DNA of 64,000 nt. It comes from Vibrio pelagius. Its GTDB lineage: Bacteria; Pseudomonadota; Gammaproteobacteria; Enterobacterales; Vibrionaceae. Shown here piece after piece: positions 27,952 through 36,135 of the stretch. The notes beneath the pieces are model-generated. The model was not told where the DNA came from, ran no database searches, and saw nothing but the letters and a program-made list of their open reading frames with translations. The translations under genes and the position numbers were made by a program. Position 1 is the first letter of the stretch. Each line of letters opens with the position of its first letter. The DNA lies in contig NZ_AP025505.1 of assembly GCF_024347575.1 (NCBI RefSeq), positions 62,001-126,000 of the forward strand, read 5' to 3'.

Positions 27952-28929
27952 ATGACTACTGATTTTAACTTTACGATTAAAAGCATCGGACTCGATGAAA
28001 ATTACCACCCTTCAGACAGCACGCGTATTACAACCAACTTTGCAAACTTAGCACGTGGTGAAAACCGTCAGAGAAATCTTCGTAACGCATTGAACATGAT
28101 TAACAACAATTTCAATGCTTTAGCAAACTGGGACAACCCAAATCGAGACCGCTACTCTGTAGAACTGGAGATCGTGTCTGTTGATATCGACATTGAAGGC
28201 AACGGCGAAAACTTCCCATCTATCGAAGTATTGAAAACTAACATTGTCGATCACGCAACCAATGAACGCATTGAAGGTATAGTAGGGAATAACTTCTCTT
28301 CATACGTACGAGATTACGACTTTAGTGTTTTATTGTTAGAGCATAATAAAGATAAGCCTGGCTTCAGCGTACCTAATAATTTTGGTGAACTGCACGGCAA
28401 CTTATTCAAATCGTTCATTAAGTCTGACACATACAAAGCGAACTTTAAAAAGCTACCTGTTATCTGCCTAAGCGTATCAGATAATAAAATATACCAACGC
28501 ACAGACAACCAACACCCAGTTTTAGGTTTCGAATATCAGCCAAATGAATCATCTTTAACTGAGCAATACTTTAAAAAAATGGGCCTAGAAGTGCGTTACT
28601 TCATGCCGCCAAATAGTGTTGCTCCTTTGGCGTTCTACTTCTTTGGTGATCTGCTTAATGACTACTCGAACCTAGAACTGATCAGCACCATTAGTACGAT
28701 GGAAACTTTCCAAAAGATTTATCGCCCAGAAATCTACAATGCGAATGCGGTTGCTGGTAATCGTTACCAACCAAACTTAAAGAACTCAGATCACTCACTT
28801 ACACAAATCGTGTACGACCGTGAAGAGCGTAGCAAACTGGCGATCAAGCAAGGTAAATTCGCTGAAGAGCACTTTATCAAACCGTTTCAACACACGTTAG
28901 ACCAATGGTCTGCAAGCTTCGCTGTTTAA
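27952..28929 (+). CDS. mesX: MesX, DUF1852 partner of MesD methionine synthase
   Basis: Protein of 325 residues of the DUF1852 family, beginning FNFTIKSIGLDENYHPSDSTRITTNFANLARGENRQRNL (in conserved blocks). It is 18 bases upstream of a short MetE-like methionine synthase, the arrangement described for MesX-MesD. From family knowledge, MesX is a putative oxygenase-like protein that MesD needs in order to make methionine without methyl-folate, and the system depends on oxygen. No known enzymatic motif can be named from the sequence. Its first gene position and tight spacing indicate an operon. Confidence 0.85.
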   Translation: MTTDFNFTIKSIGLDENYHPSDSTRITTNFANLARGENRQRNLRNALNMINNNFNALANWDNPNRDRYSVELEIVSVDIDIEGNGENFPSIEVLKTNIVDHATNERIEGIVGNNFSSYVRDYDFSVLLLEHNKDKPGFSVPNNFGELHGNLFKSFIKSDTYKANFKKLPVICLSVSDNKIYQRTDNQHPVLGFEYQPNESSLTEQYFKKMGLEVRYFMPPNSVAPLAFYFFGDLLNDYSNLELISTISTMETFQKIYRPEIYNANAVAGNRYQPNLKNSDHSLTQIVYDREERSKLAIKQGKFAEEHFIKPFQHTLDQWSASFAV

Positions 28930-28947
28930 GGCTAGGGGATTGTACAT

Positions 28948-29982
28948 ATGTCAAAATTACTACCAACTTCTACCGCAGGCAGCCTACCAAAACCTTCATG
29001 GCTCGCTGAACCTGAAAAGTTATGGTCACCGTGGAAGTTACAAGGTAATGAATTAGTCGATGGTAAACAAGATGCCTTACGTGTCTCATTACAATCTCAA
29101 GAACTTGCTGGCGTCGATATCGTCAGTGACGGTGAGCAAACACGACAACACTTTGTGACGACTTTTATTGAGCACTTGAGTGGCGTTGACTTCGAAAACA
29201 GAAAAACCGTTAAAATCCGTGATCGTTACGATGCGAGTGTTCCTACAGTCGTAGGTCCGGTTTCTCGTCAAAAACCTGTTTTTGTTGAAGATGCGAAGTT
29301 CTTACGCACTCAGACTAAACAACCGATCAAGTGGGCGCTTCCTGGCCCAATGACGATGATCGACACGCTTTACGATGACCATTACAAAAGCCGTGAAAAG
29401 CTAGCGTGGGAGTTCGCTAAAATTCTTAACCAAGAAGCAAAAGAGTTAGAAGCGGCTGGTGTCGACATCATCCAGTTTGACGAGCCGGCGTTTAACGTAT
29501 TCTTCGATGAAGTTAATGATTGGGGAATAGCATGCTTAGAGCGTGCTATCGAAGGCCTTAAGTGTGAAACTGCAGTTCACATATGTTACGGCTACGGCAT
29601 CAAAGCAAACACTGACTGGAAGAAAACATTAGGTTCTGAATGGCGCCAATACGAAGAGGTATTTCCTAAGCTGCAGAAGTCGAAGATCGACATCATTTCT
29701 CTGGAATGTCACAACTCACATGTTCCAGTAGAACTGCTTGAGCTGATTCGCGGCAAAAAGGTCATGGTCGGTGCAATTGATGTTGCGACCAATGAAATTG
29801 AAACGCCAGAAGAAGTCGCAGAGACTCTAAGAACTGCGCTCAAATACGTCGACGCAGATAAGCTTTACCCTTGTACTAACTGTGGTATGGCACCATTATC
29901 TCGCACTGTGGCCAATGCTAAGTTAGACGCCTTAAGTGCTGGCGCAGCCATCGTTCGAAAAGAACTTGAAGCTAGTGCTTAA
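28948..29982 (+). CDS. mesD: MesD, folate-independent methionine synthase core
   Basis: Protein of 344 residues that corresponds only to the C-terminal catalytic barrel of MetE (full MetE is ~750). The zinc and homocysteine site is visible as His211 and Cys213 in VHICYGYG and as the CTNCGM cluster at residues 309-312. The substrate-side QFDEPAF motif is near residue 176. The folate-binding N-terminal half of MetE is absent. From family knowledge, such short forms linked to DUF1852 are MesD, which uses a methyl donor other than methyltetrahydropteroyl-glutamate. A TAGGGGA ribosome site precedes the ATG. Confidence 0.87.
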   Translation: MSKLLPTSTAGSLPKPSWLAEPEKLWSPWKLQGNELVDGKQDALRVSLQSQELAGVDIVSDGEQTRQHFVTTFIEHLSGVDFENRKTVKIRDRYDASVPTVVGPVSRQKPVFVEDAKFLRTQTKQPIKWALPGPMTMIDTLYDDHYKSREKLAWEFAKILNQEAKELEAAGVDIIQFDEPAFNVFFDEVNDWGIACLERAIEGLKCETAVHICYGYGIKANTDWKKTLGSEWRQYEEVFPKLQKSKIDIISLECHNSHVPVELLELIRGKKVMVGAIDVATNEIETPEEVAETLRTALKYVDADKLYPCTNCGMAPLSRTVANAKLDALSAGAAIVRKELEASA

Positions 29983-30003
29983 TACCAAAACGCTATGATA
30001 AAC

Positions 30004-30027
30004 GGGGCTTAAGAAAGTCCCTTTTTT
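30004..30027 (+). terminator. Rho-independent terminator of mesXD
   Basis: 7-bp stem GGGGCTT / AAGTCCC (one G-U pair) with a 4-base loop, followed directly by TTTTTT. Confidence 0.85.
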
Positions 30028-30509
30028 AGTTTGTTTTGAATGAAAGCTTACATATAGACCACAGCGCATTTTAAAATTGCCCCTGAGCAATCCAAACCGG
30101 AACCTGAGTCAACTCGCAAATACAAGACTTATACGGTCTTAAACTTCGTTTGGCGCATCATTGGGACGCTGCATCAAAATGCAAATTACCCAACCGAAAT
30201 TCAATCTGAATTCTGAGCTAGATATTCATTAGAGGGTAGGTGAGAACAGCCAGCTCTCACCCTATCAATTCCCGCATCATGGGGGACACCCCCGACCGCT
30301 CGGCCCCAGCCACCCGTCATCCCCCGCTCAAAAATAACATTGTCCACTTGACAATATTATTTTTGAACTATAAATTCAGGCGAAGCCCTTTATAAATTTC
30401 TAAAGTTTAGAAGTGTAAAAATTTCTAAATCTTAAAGAAGGGTCTCAAATATTTTTCCTGCTAAAATTGTTTGATTTAATGAGTTTTACTAGAAAAAACA
30501 TCACCTCTC
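30028..30509. other. Non-coding stretch with hairpins and a GC-rich block
   Basis: No open frame of any quality is seen. It holds a dyad GGTGAGA-N9-TCTCACC (30239-30261), a GC-rich block (about 30270-30327) with GGGGG-ACA-CCCCC, and a long AT-rich hairpin described separately. Two copies of AAATTTCTAAA lie near 30395-30430. The mixture suggests remnants of small repeated elements and not a gene. Confidence 0.5.
30328..30366. repeat. Long AT-rich inverted repeat
   Basis: Two 17-base arms that differ at one position (G-U in one strand's RNA) are separated by the 5-base spacer CACTT. The left arm starts TCAAAAATAAC, the right arm ends TTATTTTTGA. It could form a cruciform or a strong RNA hairpin. 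It joins a GC-rich block on its left and AT-rich DNA on its right. Confidence 0.75.
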
Positions 30510-30608
30510 TGGCCAATTCGTGGCCAATTCGTGGCCAATTCGTGGCCAATTCGTGGCCAATTCGTGGCCAGTTCATGGCCAAATGATGGCCATTCTCTGG
30601 CCATCTAC
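30510..30608. repeat. Nine tandem 11-bp repeats with TGGCCA
   Basis: Nine contiguous 11-bp units, each starting TGGCCA. The first five are identical (TGGCCAATTCG), then come units ending GTTCA, AATGA, TTCTC and TCTAC, so conservation decays to the right. Each unit keeps the palindromic hexamer exactly, at about one helical turn. It is not a CRISPR array because there are no spacers. It is non-coding in all frames over any useful length. Confidence 0.95.
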
Positions 30609-30656
30609 AAGCATCCTCACACTCGAATATTATTCGTATTAAACCCTGTAAAATCC

Positions 30657-30700
30657 AAAATGGCCGTAAAATGGCCGTAAAATGGCCACAAAATGGCCAG
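30657..30700. repeat. Four tandem 11-bp repeats with TGGCC
   Basis: Units AAAATGGCCGT (twice), AAAATGGCCAC and AAAATGGCCAG. They share the TGGCC core and the 11-bp period with the array 48 bp to the left, but have a different filler. The last core of the first array and the first core of this one are 63 bp apart, close to six helical turns. Confidence 0.95.
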
Positions 30701-30917
30701 TCACTTAACCACTAATTTGTATCGAATGGCTTCAAATTGGTGCAGAACTGCCTGAATCACATGTATAGCTTCAGAAGTAGAAAGTACGTAATATTTTTTG
30801 AGCCTTGTCTAAGTACCCAATAACTCACTGGAATATTTATGCTCTAAAATGCATTGATATTCACCTCGTACTTAGTGTAGGTTCGGCTATATTAACCGTT
30901 ATGGTATTGGCCATAAG

Positions 30918-31307
30918 ATAGATTCTAGGCTTGTGTCTAGAATATGGAGTCCAAAGTCCGTCAGCGATCATCCATTGTCGCAGAGTCTCAAGTGATACCG
31001 AGACGTTATGGAGCTCTTGAAGTTTTTCGTGGGCTAGCGTTGGTCCGAAATCAGAATAGTACTGATGAATGAGTTCTAATGCCTGCAGCTTGACGCTTTC
31101 ATTGACACGATTTGAAGACGGCTTGCCTCGATTTCCATGTGCCAGAGAAGCTGCGCCTTGTTGAATGAAACGAGTAATGAGCCGTTGGAGTTGTCGATAA
31201 CTTAAACCCAATAACTTTAAAGCATCGCGTCGGCTTAGGTTATGGTGTAAGACATCTTGGATTACCGTCAGTCTTTGTAATTCACGGTCGTTCATAGTAA
31301 TTAGCAT
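30918..31307 (-). pseudogene. Transposase fragment (N-terminal part)
   Basis: About 130 residues starting MLITMNDRELQRLTVIQDV align with the N-terminal helix-turn-helix region of the neighbouring complete transposase (shared blocks: LLGLSYRQLQRL against ILGLSVRQVQRL, and WMIADGLWTP in both). After KPRIY the match ends and the frame runs on through foreign sequence to a stop at 30861. The catalytic DDE part is missing, so it is inactive. Confidence 0.85.
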
Positions 31308-31378
31308 CCTCAAACCTCCAAGGAAATGCAGGACATTTTCACTTGGTAATATTAGGACATTTTCGCTTGGTAATAACA
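30918..31378 (-). mobile_element. Truncated ISNCY-type insertion sequence (right end only)
   Basis: The right terminus is intact: on the minus strand it starts TGT, followed after 17 bases by AATGTC, then 18 bases and a second AATGTC, the same layout as in the complete copy next door. It contains the first third of a transposase gene. Similarity to the complete copy stops at about 30918, where unrelated DNA starts, so the left end has been lost. Confidence 0.8.
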
Positions 31379-31383
31379 TTTTT

Positions 31384-32926
31384 TGTCAATCCCATTTTAA
31401 AATGTCTTCTTTTCTCCCAAGTAGAAATGTCCCTTTATGAGCTAAATAGAGTAGGTGAGTTAGGTTTTACTCCTAGAAGCTTTGAAGGTTTCTGGTGTGA
31501 TGAGAACTGGGTTTATCGCCCTTAGTTGTTCCTGAAGCGCTCTTTGTTGAGCTCTGCGTTGAGGGGCTTTTTTGCTCCTGGTGCGTTTCTGTTGTCGCTC
31601 GAATTCTTCTTGCTGCTGTTGAGCAAACTTTAGGACTTGGCCTAATCGCTTGTTGTCGACAATTTGGGTTTGTTGAACATGCTCAAGCTTATCGAAAATT
31701 TTGAATGCCAACTTTCTGTGGCCATACACAATCGCAATGTCTCCGTTGGGATAGTCTAAGACTTTGACATGCTCGTGAACTAAGCGAGTATTTTCTTCAT
31801 TTGGTTCAATGAGATAAACCACTTTGTCATATTGAAATGTCAGAGATTTAGAGAGCTTACGTATTTCCTGCCAACTGAAAATATCATCGAGTTCCTGCGG
31901 GGTTTCGCGCACTTTTCGATGCATGTTTTTCGGATACATTGCCGGCTTAGCAAAGCGTCGATTGAAATCAGCAATGAAGTAGGGAAGCCAAGCATTCGCT
32001 TCTTCGATAGTGTTGATTCCTTGTAAGCGCATCTCTTTGACGAGTCGGTCTTGTAGCGTCAAGTTTACTCGCTCAACACGACCTTTAGCTTGAGAGCTGT
32101 TCGCACATATCAGTTCAATACCTAACTCTTTTAATACTCGGGCATACTGAGTTTGACCGACTTGTTTTTGCTTTTCCTGATTCACCCGAAAAATCGAATG
32201 CTTATCACTGTAGAACGCTACGGGTTTGCCGTGTTCATTAAGATATTCTCTCGTTGTTAGCATGTAATCAAAGGCCGATTCGGTTTCGCTGAACCTTAAG
32301 TTCATCAGGCGGCCAGTCGCATCATCGATGAAGACCAGTAAACAACATTTGTCAGCGCGTCCTTCAAACCAATCATGGTGAGAGCCATCAATTTGAACGA
32401 GCTCGCCTAAACAATCACGTCGGTAGCGAGGTTGGTAAACTTTAGGCTTGCGTTGCGAATGAGGCGTCCATAAACCATCTGCAATCATCCAACTTCGTAA
32501 GGTCTCGTTAGATACTGGAAGGCTATGTAACTCAAACAGTTTTTCTCTAGCAAGCGTTGGAGAAAAATCAGAATAGTGATCACGAATCAGTTTTAAAACT
32601 GTGTCTCGGTAGTCACTGGGATAGCGGTTATTACTTGGCTTACCTCGAGCTTGGTGAGTCAATCCTACAGCACCGAATTCTCTCAGGCGATTCATAAGCC
32701 TTTGAACTTGGCGAACACTCAAACCAAGAATGTCTGCCGCGTCGACTCGTCGGATCCTACGATCGCAAACATCTTGGATTACTTTAAAACGATTGATATC
32801 AGAATCATTCATAGTCACTAGCATCTTAAACGCATCCTTAGCTGGTTGTAAGCAAAGCTTAGTGACTACGAGCTAAAGAGACATTTTAACTTTGGTAAAT
32901 AGTGACATTACAACTTTGCGCCTACA
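31384..32926 (-). mobile_element. Complete ISNCY-type (IS1202-like) insertion sequence
   Basis: Element of 1543 bp with one transposase gene. Both ends, read inwards, begin TGT, followed after 17 bases by AATGTC, then about 18 bases and a second AATGTC and CTTTA. This symmetric layout sets the borders. It is flanked on both sides by TTTTT, a likely 5-bp target duplication. The left TTTTT is also the only DNA between this element and the remnant of a related IS. Confidence 0.82.
31460..32824 (-). CDS. ISNCY-family DDE transposase
   Basis: Transposase of 454 residues. An N-terminal helix-turn-helix (AADILGLSVRQVQRLMNRLREFG) binds the element ends. The integrase-like catalytic core has Asp in LVQIDGSHHDWFEG, Asp in FYSDKHSIFR and Glu in QAKGRVERVN, the DDE triad. 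The C-terminal tail is rich in Lys and Arg (KRTRSKKAPQRRAQQR). All parts are present without frameshift, so it may be active. The start is supported by AAGGATG 8-14 bases upstream. Confidence 0.92.
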   Translation of the reverse strand: MLVTMNDSDINRFKVIQDVCDRRIRRVDAADILGLSVRQVQRLMNRLREFGAVGLTHQARGKPSNNRYPSDYRDTVLKLIRDHYSDFSPTLAREKLFELHSLPVSNETLRSWMIADGLWTPHSQRKPKVYQPRYRRDCLGELVQIDGSHHDWFEGRADKCCLLVFIDDATGRLMNLRFSETESAFDYMLTTREYLNEHGKPVAFYSDKHSIFRVNQEKQKQVGQTQYARVLKELGIELICANSSQAKGRVERVNLTLQDRLVKEMRLQGINTIEEANAWLPYFIADFNRRFAKPAMYPKNMHRKVRETPQELDDIFSWQEIRKLSKSLTFQYDKVVYLIEPNEENTRLVHEHVKVLDYPNGDIAIVYGHRKLAFKIFDKLEHVQQTQIVDNKRLGQVLKFAQQQQEEFERQQKRTRSKKAPQRRAQQRALQEQLRAINPVLITPETFKASRSKT

Positions 32927-32931
32927 TTTTT

Positions 32932-33364
32932 GGTGCGTATTAGATACATTATGTTAAATTAACTGTTTTACTTCTTCTGTTCATAAAGTCCTTTAGATAA
33001 ACCAGCCTCCTGCGTATTTCGAAAACTTTAATTTAAGTACGCTCAGTTTTCTAACTTTTTCAGATTTAACAATAATTAGATTTACCATAAAATAGATAAT
33101 AACCATAAATGTTGTTGTTCTGCGAATGCCAAGCATTCTTGTTCAACAACATTTTTAGGTATTACATAATTATCAGTCAAAAATTCATCTAGTCACGAAA
33201 TTCCGATTTTTCTGTGTTCAGCACCAACAATAAGTCTAGATAGCTTGTTAATAGAAGTTCATCAACTTGCCAAATAGATAAAGATATGTGTTTGAATATC
33301 AGACTATTAATGATAATTTTTCATTTATACTTTTCAACCTTCAAGATAAAAAGCGATCATTAAA
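32932..33364. other. AT-rich regulatory gap before the AraC gene
   Basis: About 430 bp with no credible gene. It contains the double dyad described separately and AT-rich promoter-like DNA up to the AraC start. Nothing else was recognised. Confidence 0.5.
33108..33154. repeat. Nested inverted repeat upstream of the AraC gene
   Basis: Outer arms AAATGTTGTTG / CAACAACATTT are perfect over 11 bp and enclose a second perfect dyad GAATGC-CAA-GCATTC. The right arm runs into TTTTT. It can be a hairpin ending transcription from the IS side, or a double operator. It lies 210 bases before the regulator's start. Confidence 0.75.
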
Positions 33365-34396
33365 ATGCAACCGACCTTTTATTCTGACAAACAAGGAAAA
33401 TCAACCCTATTGCCTCTAAAAATTGGATTTATCCTACAACCTCATTTCTCCTTAATGGCATTTACTGCTGCAGTGGATACTCTCATCACAGCCAATCTTG
33501 TGCATGATACAGAGATATTTCAAATTCAAACTTTTGGAATCGACTCACGTAAAGTACTCAGTGATATAAATATTGATATTGCCACAGATGCGACTGTATC
33601 GTCGCTAACCCTGCGAAATAGACGTGAATTAGACTGGTTCTTCGTTTGTGGTGGATTCCGTTGTGATACGCAATTTTCTCAACAACTGACAGATTGCCTA
33701 ACATCAGCTAAAAATCAAAACATTAACTTGGGGAGTATTTGGAATGGAAGTATAGCATTGGCACATGCTGGAGCTATAGATCTTGAAACGACTTCAGCTG
33801 TACACCCCAATAGTCATAAGCTGATGAAGGAGCAATTTCCAGAGATAAAGCTTTCCATGCATACATATGAAGTTAATAAGTCTAATGCTAGTTGCGCTGG
33901 GCCGAATAGCGCGATGGAGATGATGCTTGAAATAATAAAGATCAAGTTTGATAACAACTTAGTCCGAGCAATCAGAGAGATTTTAAGTTGTGACCAAGCA
34001 TCAGAGGGAAGGCAAGAAATTATTCATAGTGTACAAAATAATAGTGCGCATATTCATGAAGAGAACCACCCAATACCTTTACGAGAAGCTATTTCATTAA
34101 TGCAGTCAAATATTGAAGAGCCTCTAACTCCAGAAGATATCGCTCAGTACCTAAATATGTCTAGAAGACAGCTAGAGCGGCTTTTCCAAACATATTTAGA
34201 TACTTCACCTTCACGATACTATCTTAAATTACGCTTGCTATTTGCACACATGGAATTAGAGAAAAATAGAGATTCTATTATTCAAGTTGGACTCAGCTGT
34301 GGATTTGTGAGTAGCAGCCACTTTAGTAGCTGCTTCAAGGGTCATTTTGGGTATACTCCAACACAACTACGACAAAATTTAAACAAATCGTCTTGA
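33365..34396 (+). CDS. GlxA-like AraC-family regulator, likely of sarcosine catabolism
   Basis: Regulator of 343 residues. The N-terminal DJ-1/PfpI-like domain (residues ~15-190) lacks a catalytic Cys at the elbow, where SIWNGSIALAHAG is found. The C-terminal AraC double helix-turn-helix spans about 235-335, with LTPEDIAQYLNMSRRQLERLFQ and GLSCGFVSSSHFSSCFKGHFGYTP. This layout is that of GbdR, CdhR and SouR, which respond to glycine betaine, carnitine or sarcosine. It is convergent with the purU end of the sox operon, which it probably activates. The effector is an inference from context. Confidence 0.87.
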   Translation: MQPTFYSDKQGKSTLLPLKIGFILQPHFSLMAFTAAVDTLITANLVHDTEIFQIQTFGIDSRKVLSDINIDIATDATVSSLTLRNRRELDWFFVCGGFRCDTQFSQQLTDCLTSAKNQNINLGSIWNGSIALAHAGAIDLETTSAVHPNSHKLMKEQFPEIKLSMHTYEVNKSNASCAGPNSAMEMMLEIIKIKFDNNLVRAIREILSCDQASEGRQEIIHSVQNNSAHIHEENHPIPLREAISLMQSNIEEPLTPEDIAQYLNMSRRQLERLFQTYLDTSPSRYYLKLRLLFAHMELEKNRDSIIQVGLSCGFVSSSHFSSCFKGHFGYTPTQLRQNLNKSS

Positions 34397-34542
34397 TTGA
34401 CCCAGTTAACATTAATCGCCAAGATTAGGCCAACATCATACTTAGATTATGATTATATAAACTGACCTCTTGCGAACTGGAAGGCCCTACACCAACTTTG
34501 AATAGATCAAAAACACTGATGGACATCTATCACCTCTCTCCG

Positions 34543-35409
34543 CTAATGGCTTAAAACAATAGTACGAGACCCGGATAAAAATACCCGTTTTTCAATGTGA
34601 TACTTGACAGCATTAAACAAAGTAATACGTTCGATGTCCTGACCTTTGGCAATTAAATCCTCAGGGTAATGTGTGTGCCCCACTTCTTGAATACCTTGAG
34701 AGATGATTGGCCCTTCGTCCAAGTCATTATTGACATAGTGAGCGGTTGCTCCAACCATCTTGACCCCTTTTTCCCAAGCTTGGTGATACGGGCGAGCGCC
34801 TTTAAAACCAGGCAACAATGAGTGGTGAATATTAATCGCACGGCCACTTAAACGTTCGCAGAGCCAGGGAGAAAGAATCTGCATATAGCGAGCTAACACA
34901 ACGAGTTCGATATTGTAGTGATCGAGCAAGCGAACAATTTCAGCTTCCTGCTCTGGTTTCGTTTCTGGAGTGATAGGTAAATGGTGGTAAGGTATACCAT
35001 GCCACTTTGCCAGCTCTTCTAGATCCGGGTGATTTGAAATGATCACTGGCACTTCAACATTCAATTGACCAGTACGATAGCGGTAAAGTAAATCGTTCAA
35101 GCAGTGATCATACTTCGAGACCAAAATAGCCATGCGCATACGATGACCTGAAGCCGTAAGATTCCACTCCATTGAGAAATCTCTCGCTCTTACGCCAAAC
35201 TCGGAGTCAAACTGCAGTGGATCAAAATCAGGCAGTGCTGGTGTAAACTCAATACGAATAAAGAACTGCCCTGTCGCTCTATCGTCAAACGATTGAATTT
35301 CGTTAATATAATGTCCTGCATTCGCTAAATAACGCGTTACGACGTCGACAGTGCCACTTTTACTCGGACAATGAGCAGTAAGAATCCAAGTTTGAATTGA
35401 ATTATCCAT
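34543..35409 (-). CDS. purU: Formyltetrahydrofolate deformylase
   Basis: Enzyme of 288 residues that hydrolyses 10-formyl-tetrahydrofolate to formate and free tetrahydrofolate. An N-terminal ACT domain (residues ~8-85) is followed by a formyltransferase domain with NIHHSLLPGFKGARPY, holding the catalytic His, and NDLDEGPIISQ with the catalytic Asp. In sarcosine operons it relieves the load of one-carbon units made by sarcosine oxidase. It is the last gene of the sox cluster, 57 bases behind soxG. Confidence 0.94.
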   Translation of the reverse strand: MDNSIQTWILTAHCPSKSGTVDVVTRYLANAGHYINEIQSFDDRATGQFFIRIEFTPALPDFDPLQFDSEFGVRARDFSMEWNLTASGHRMRMAILVSKYDHCLNDLLYRYRTGQLNVEVPVIISNHPDLEELAKWHGIPYHHLPITPETKPEQEAEIVRLLDHYNIELVVLARYMQILSPWLCERLSGRAINIHHSLLPGFKGARPYHQAWEKGVKMVGATAHYVNNDLDEGPIISQGIQEVGHTHYPEDLIAKGQDIERITLFNAVKYHIEKRVFLSGSRTIVLSH

Positions 35410-35466
35410 AGTTTCCTCTACTGATATGAGAGCCGGTATATCCTATACCGGCTTTATGAGTTGACT

Positions 35467-36135
35467 TTATTTCGCAATGCGCAAGCCAAACTCTAGGCTT
35501 GCATCTTGAATCCACAACCATATGTAGTCAGCAAAACTACGTCGAACAACCAACTCAAACTTATTTACGTCAATTCGACGAATGATAGCGCCACTTTTTG
35601 CAAATACTGTTGATACAACTTTACCTACAGGGAACTCATCTAAATGAAGATCAATAGGGGTAGATTTCTTAAGAACATCGACAGCATGTAAACCAGATAG
35701 CTCTAGAATTGTTGACCCGCCACTGCCATTTACCAATGAGTAATGACCTTTGACTTGTTCCCGAAAAGCAGACTCAACGTCGAATGCCGCCAACCCTGGT
35801 ACAGTAATTAACCATTCATCTGGGGATATCCAGCGTGCCGCATACTCCCCCTTTTCCGTTGAAGTTAATGGTTCAAACGGCAGTGGAAAACCAAGTATTG
35901 AAGAGACTGCTTCCACTATCTGTTTATCTTCAGGGTTACATCGTAACGTTAGGTGCCCAACGAGCTTTATCTCTTTTAGAATCACCCCTTCTCGATCTGC
36001 TGGCATACTCGCTAATTTTTCAAGCTCCACATGATGCAAAGGAGACTCACCAAAGATTTCACCACTCGGAACCTGGTTCATCAAGTCGACCAAAACCTCT
36101 TTTTTTTCTTCTCTTATCAGTGTCTTATCATGCAT
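35467..36135 (-). CDS. soxG: Sarcosine oxidase gamma subunit
   Basis: Small subunit of the heterotetrameric sarcosine oxidase, 222 residues, a GcvT-like fold. LTLRCNPEDKQIVEAVSSILGFPLP and EWLITVPG are typical of the subunit. The start codon overlaps the soxA stop by 8 bases, so the two are translationally coupled. It completes the complex with soxB, soxD and soxA, all present here in the normal order. Confidence 0.9.
   Translation of the reverse strand: MHDKTLIREEKKEVLVDLMNQVPSGEIFGESPLHHVELEKLASMPADREGVILKEIKLVGHLTLRCNPEDKQIVEAVSSILGFPLPFEPLTSTEKGEYAARWISPDEWLITVPGLAAFDVESAFREQVKGHYSLVNGSGGSTILELSGLHAVDVLKKSTPIDLHLDEFPVGKVVSTVFAKSGAIIRRIDVNKFELVVRRSFADYIWLWIQDASLEFGLRIAK

Noticed and set aside
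30510..30700. CRISPR array
   Set aside because: The units are 11 bp and contiguous, with no spacers, and no cas genes are nearby.
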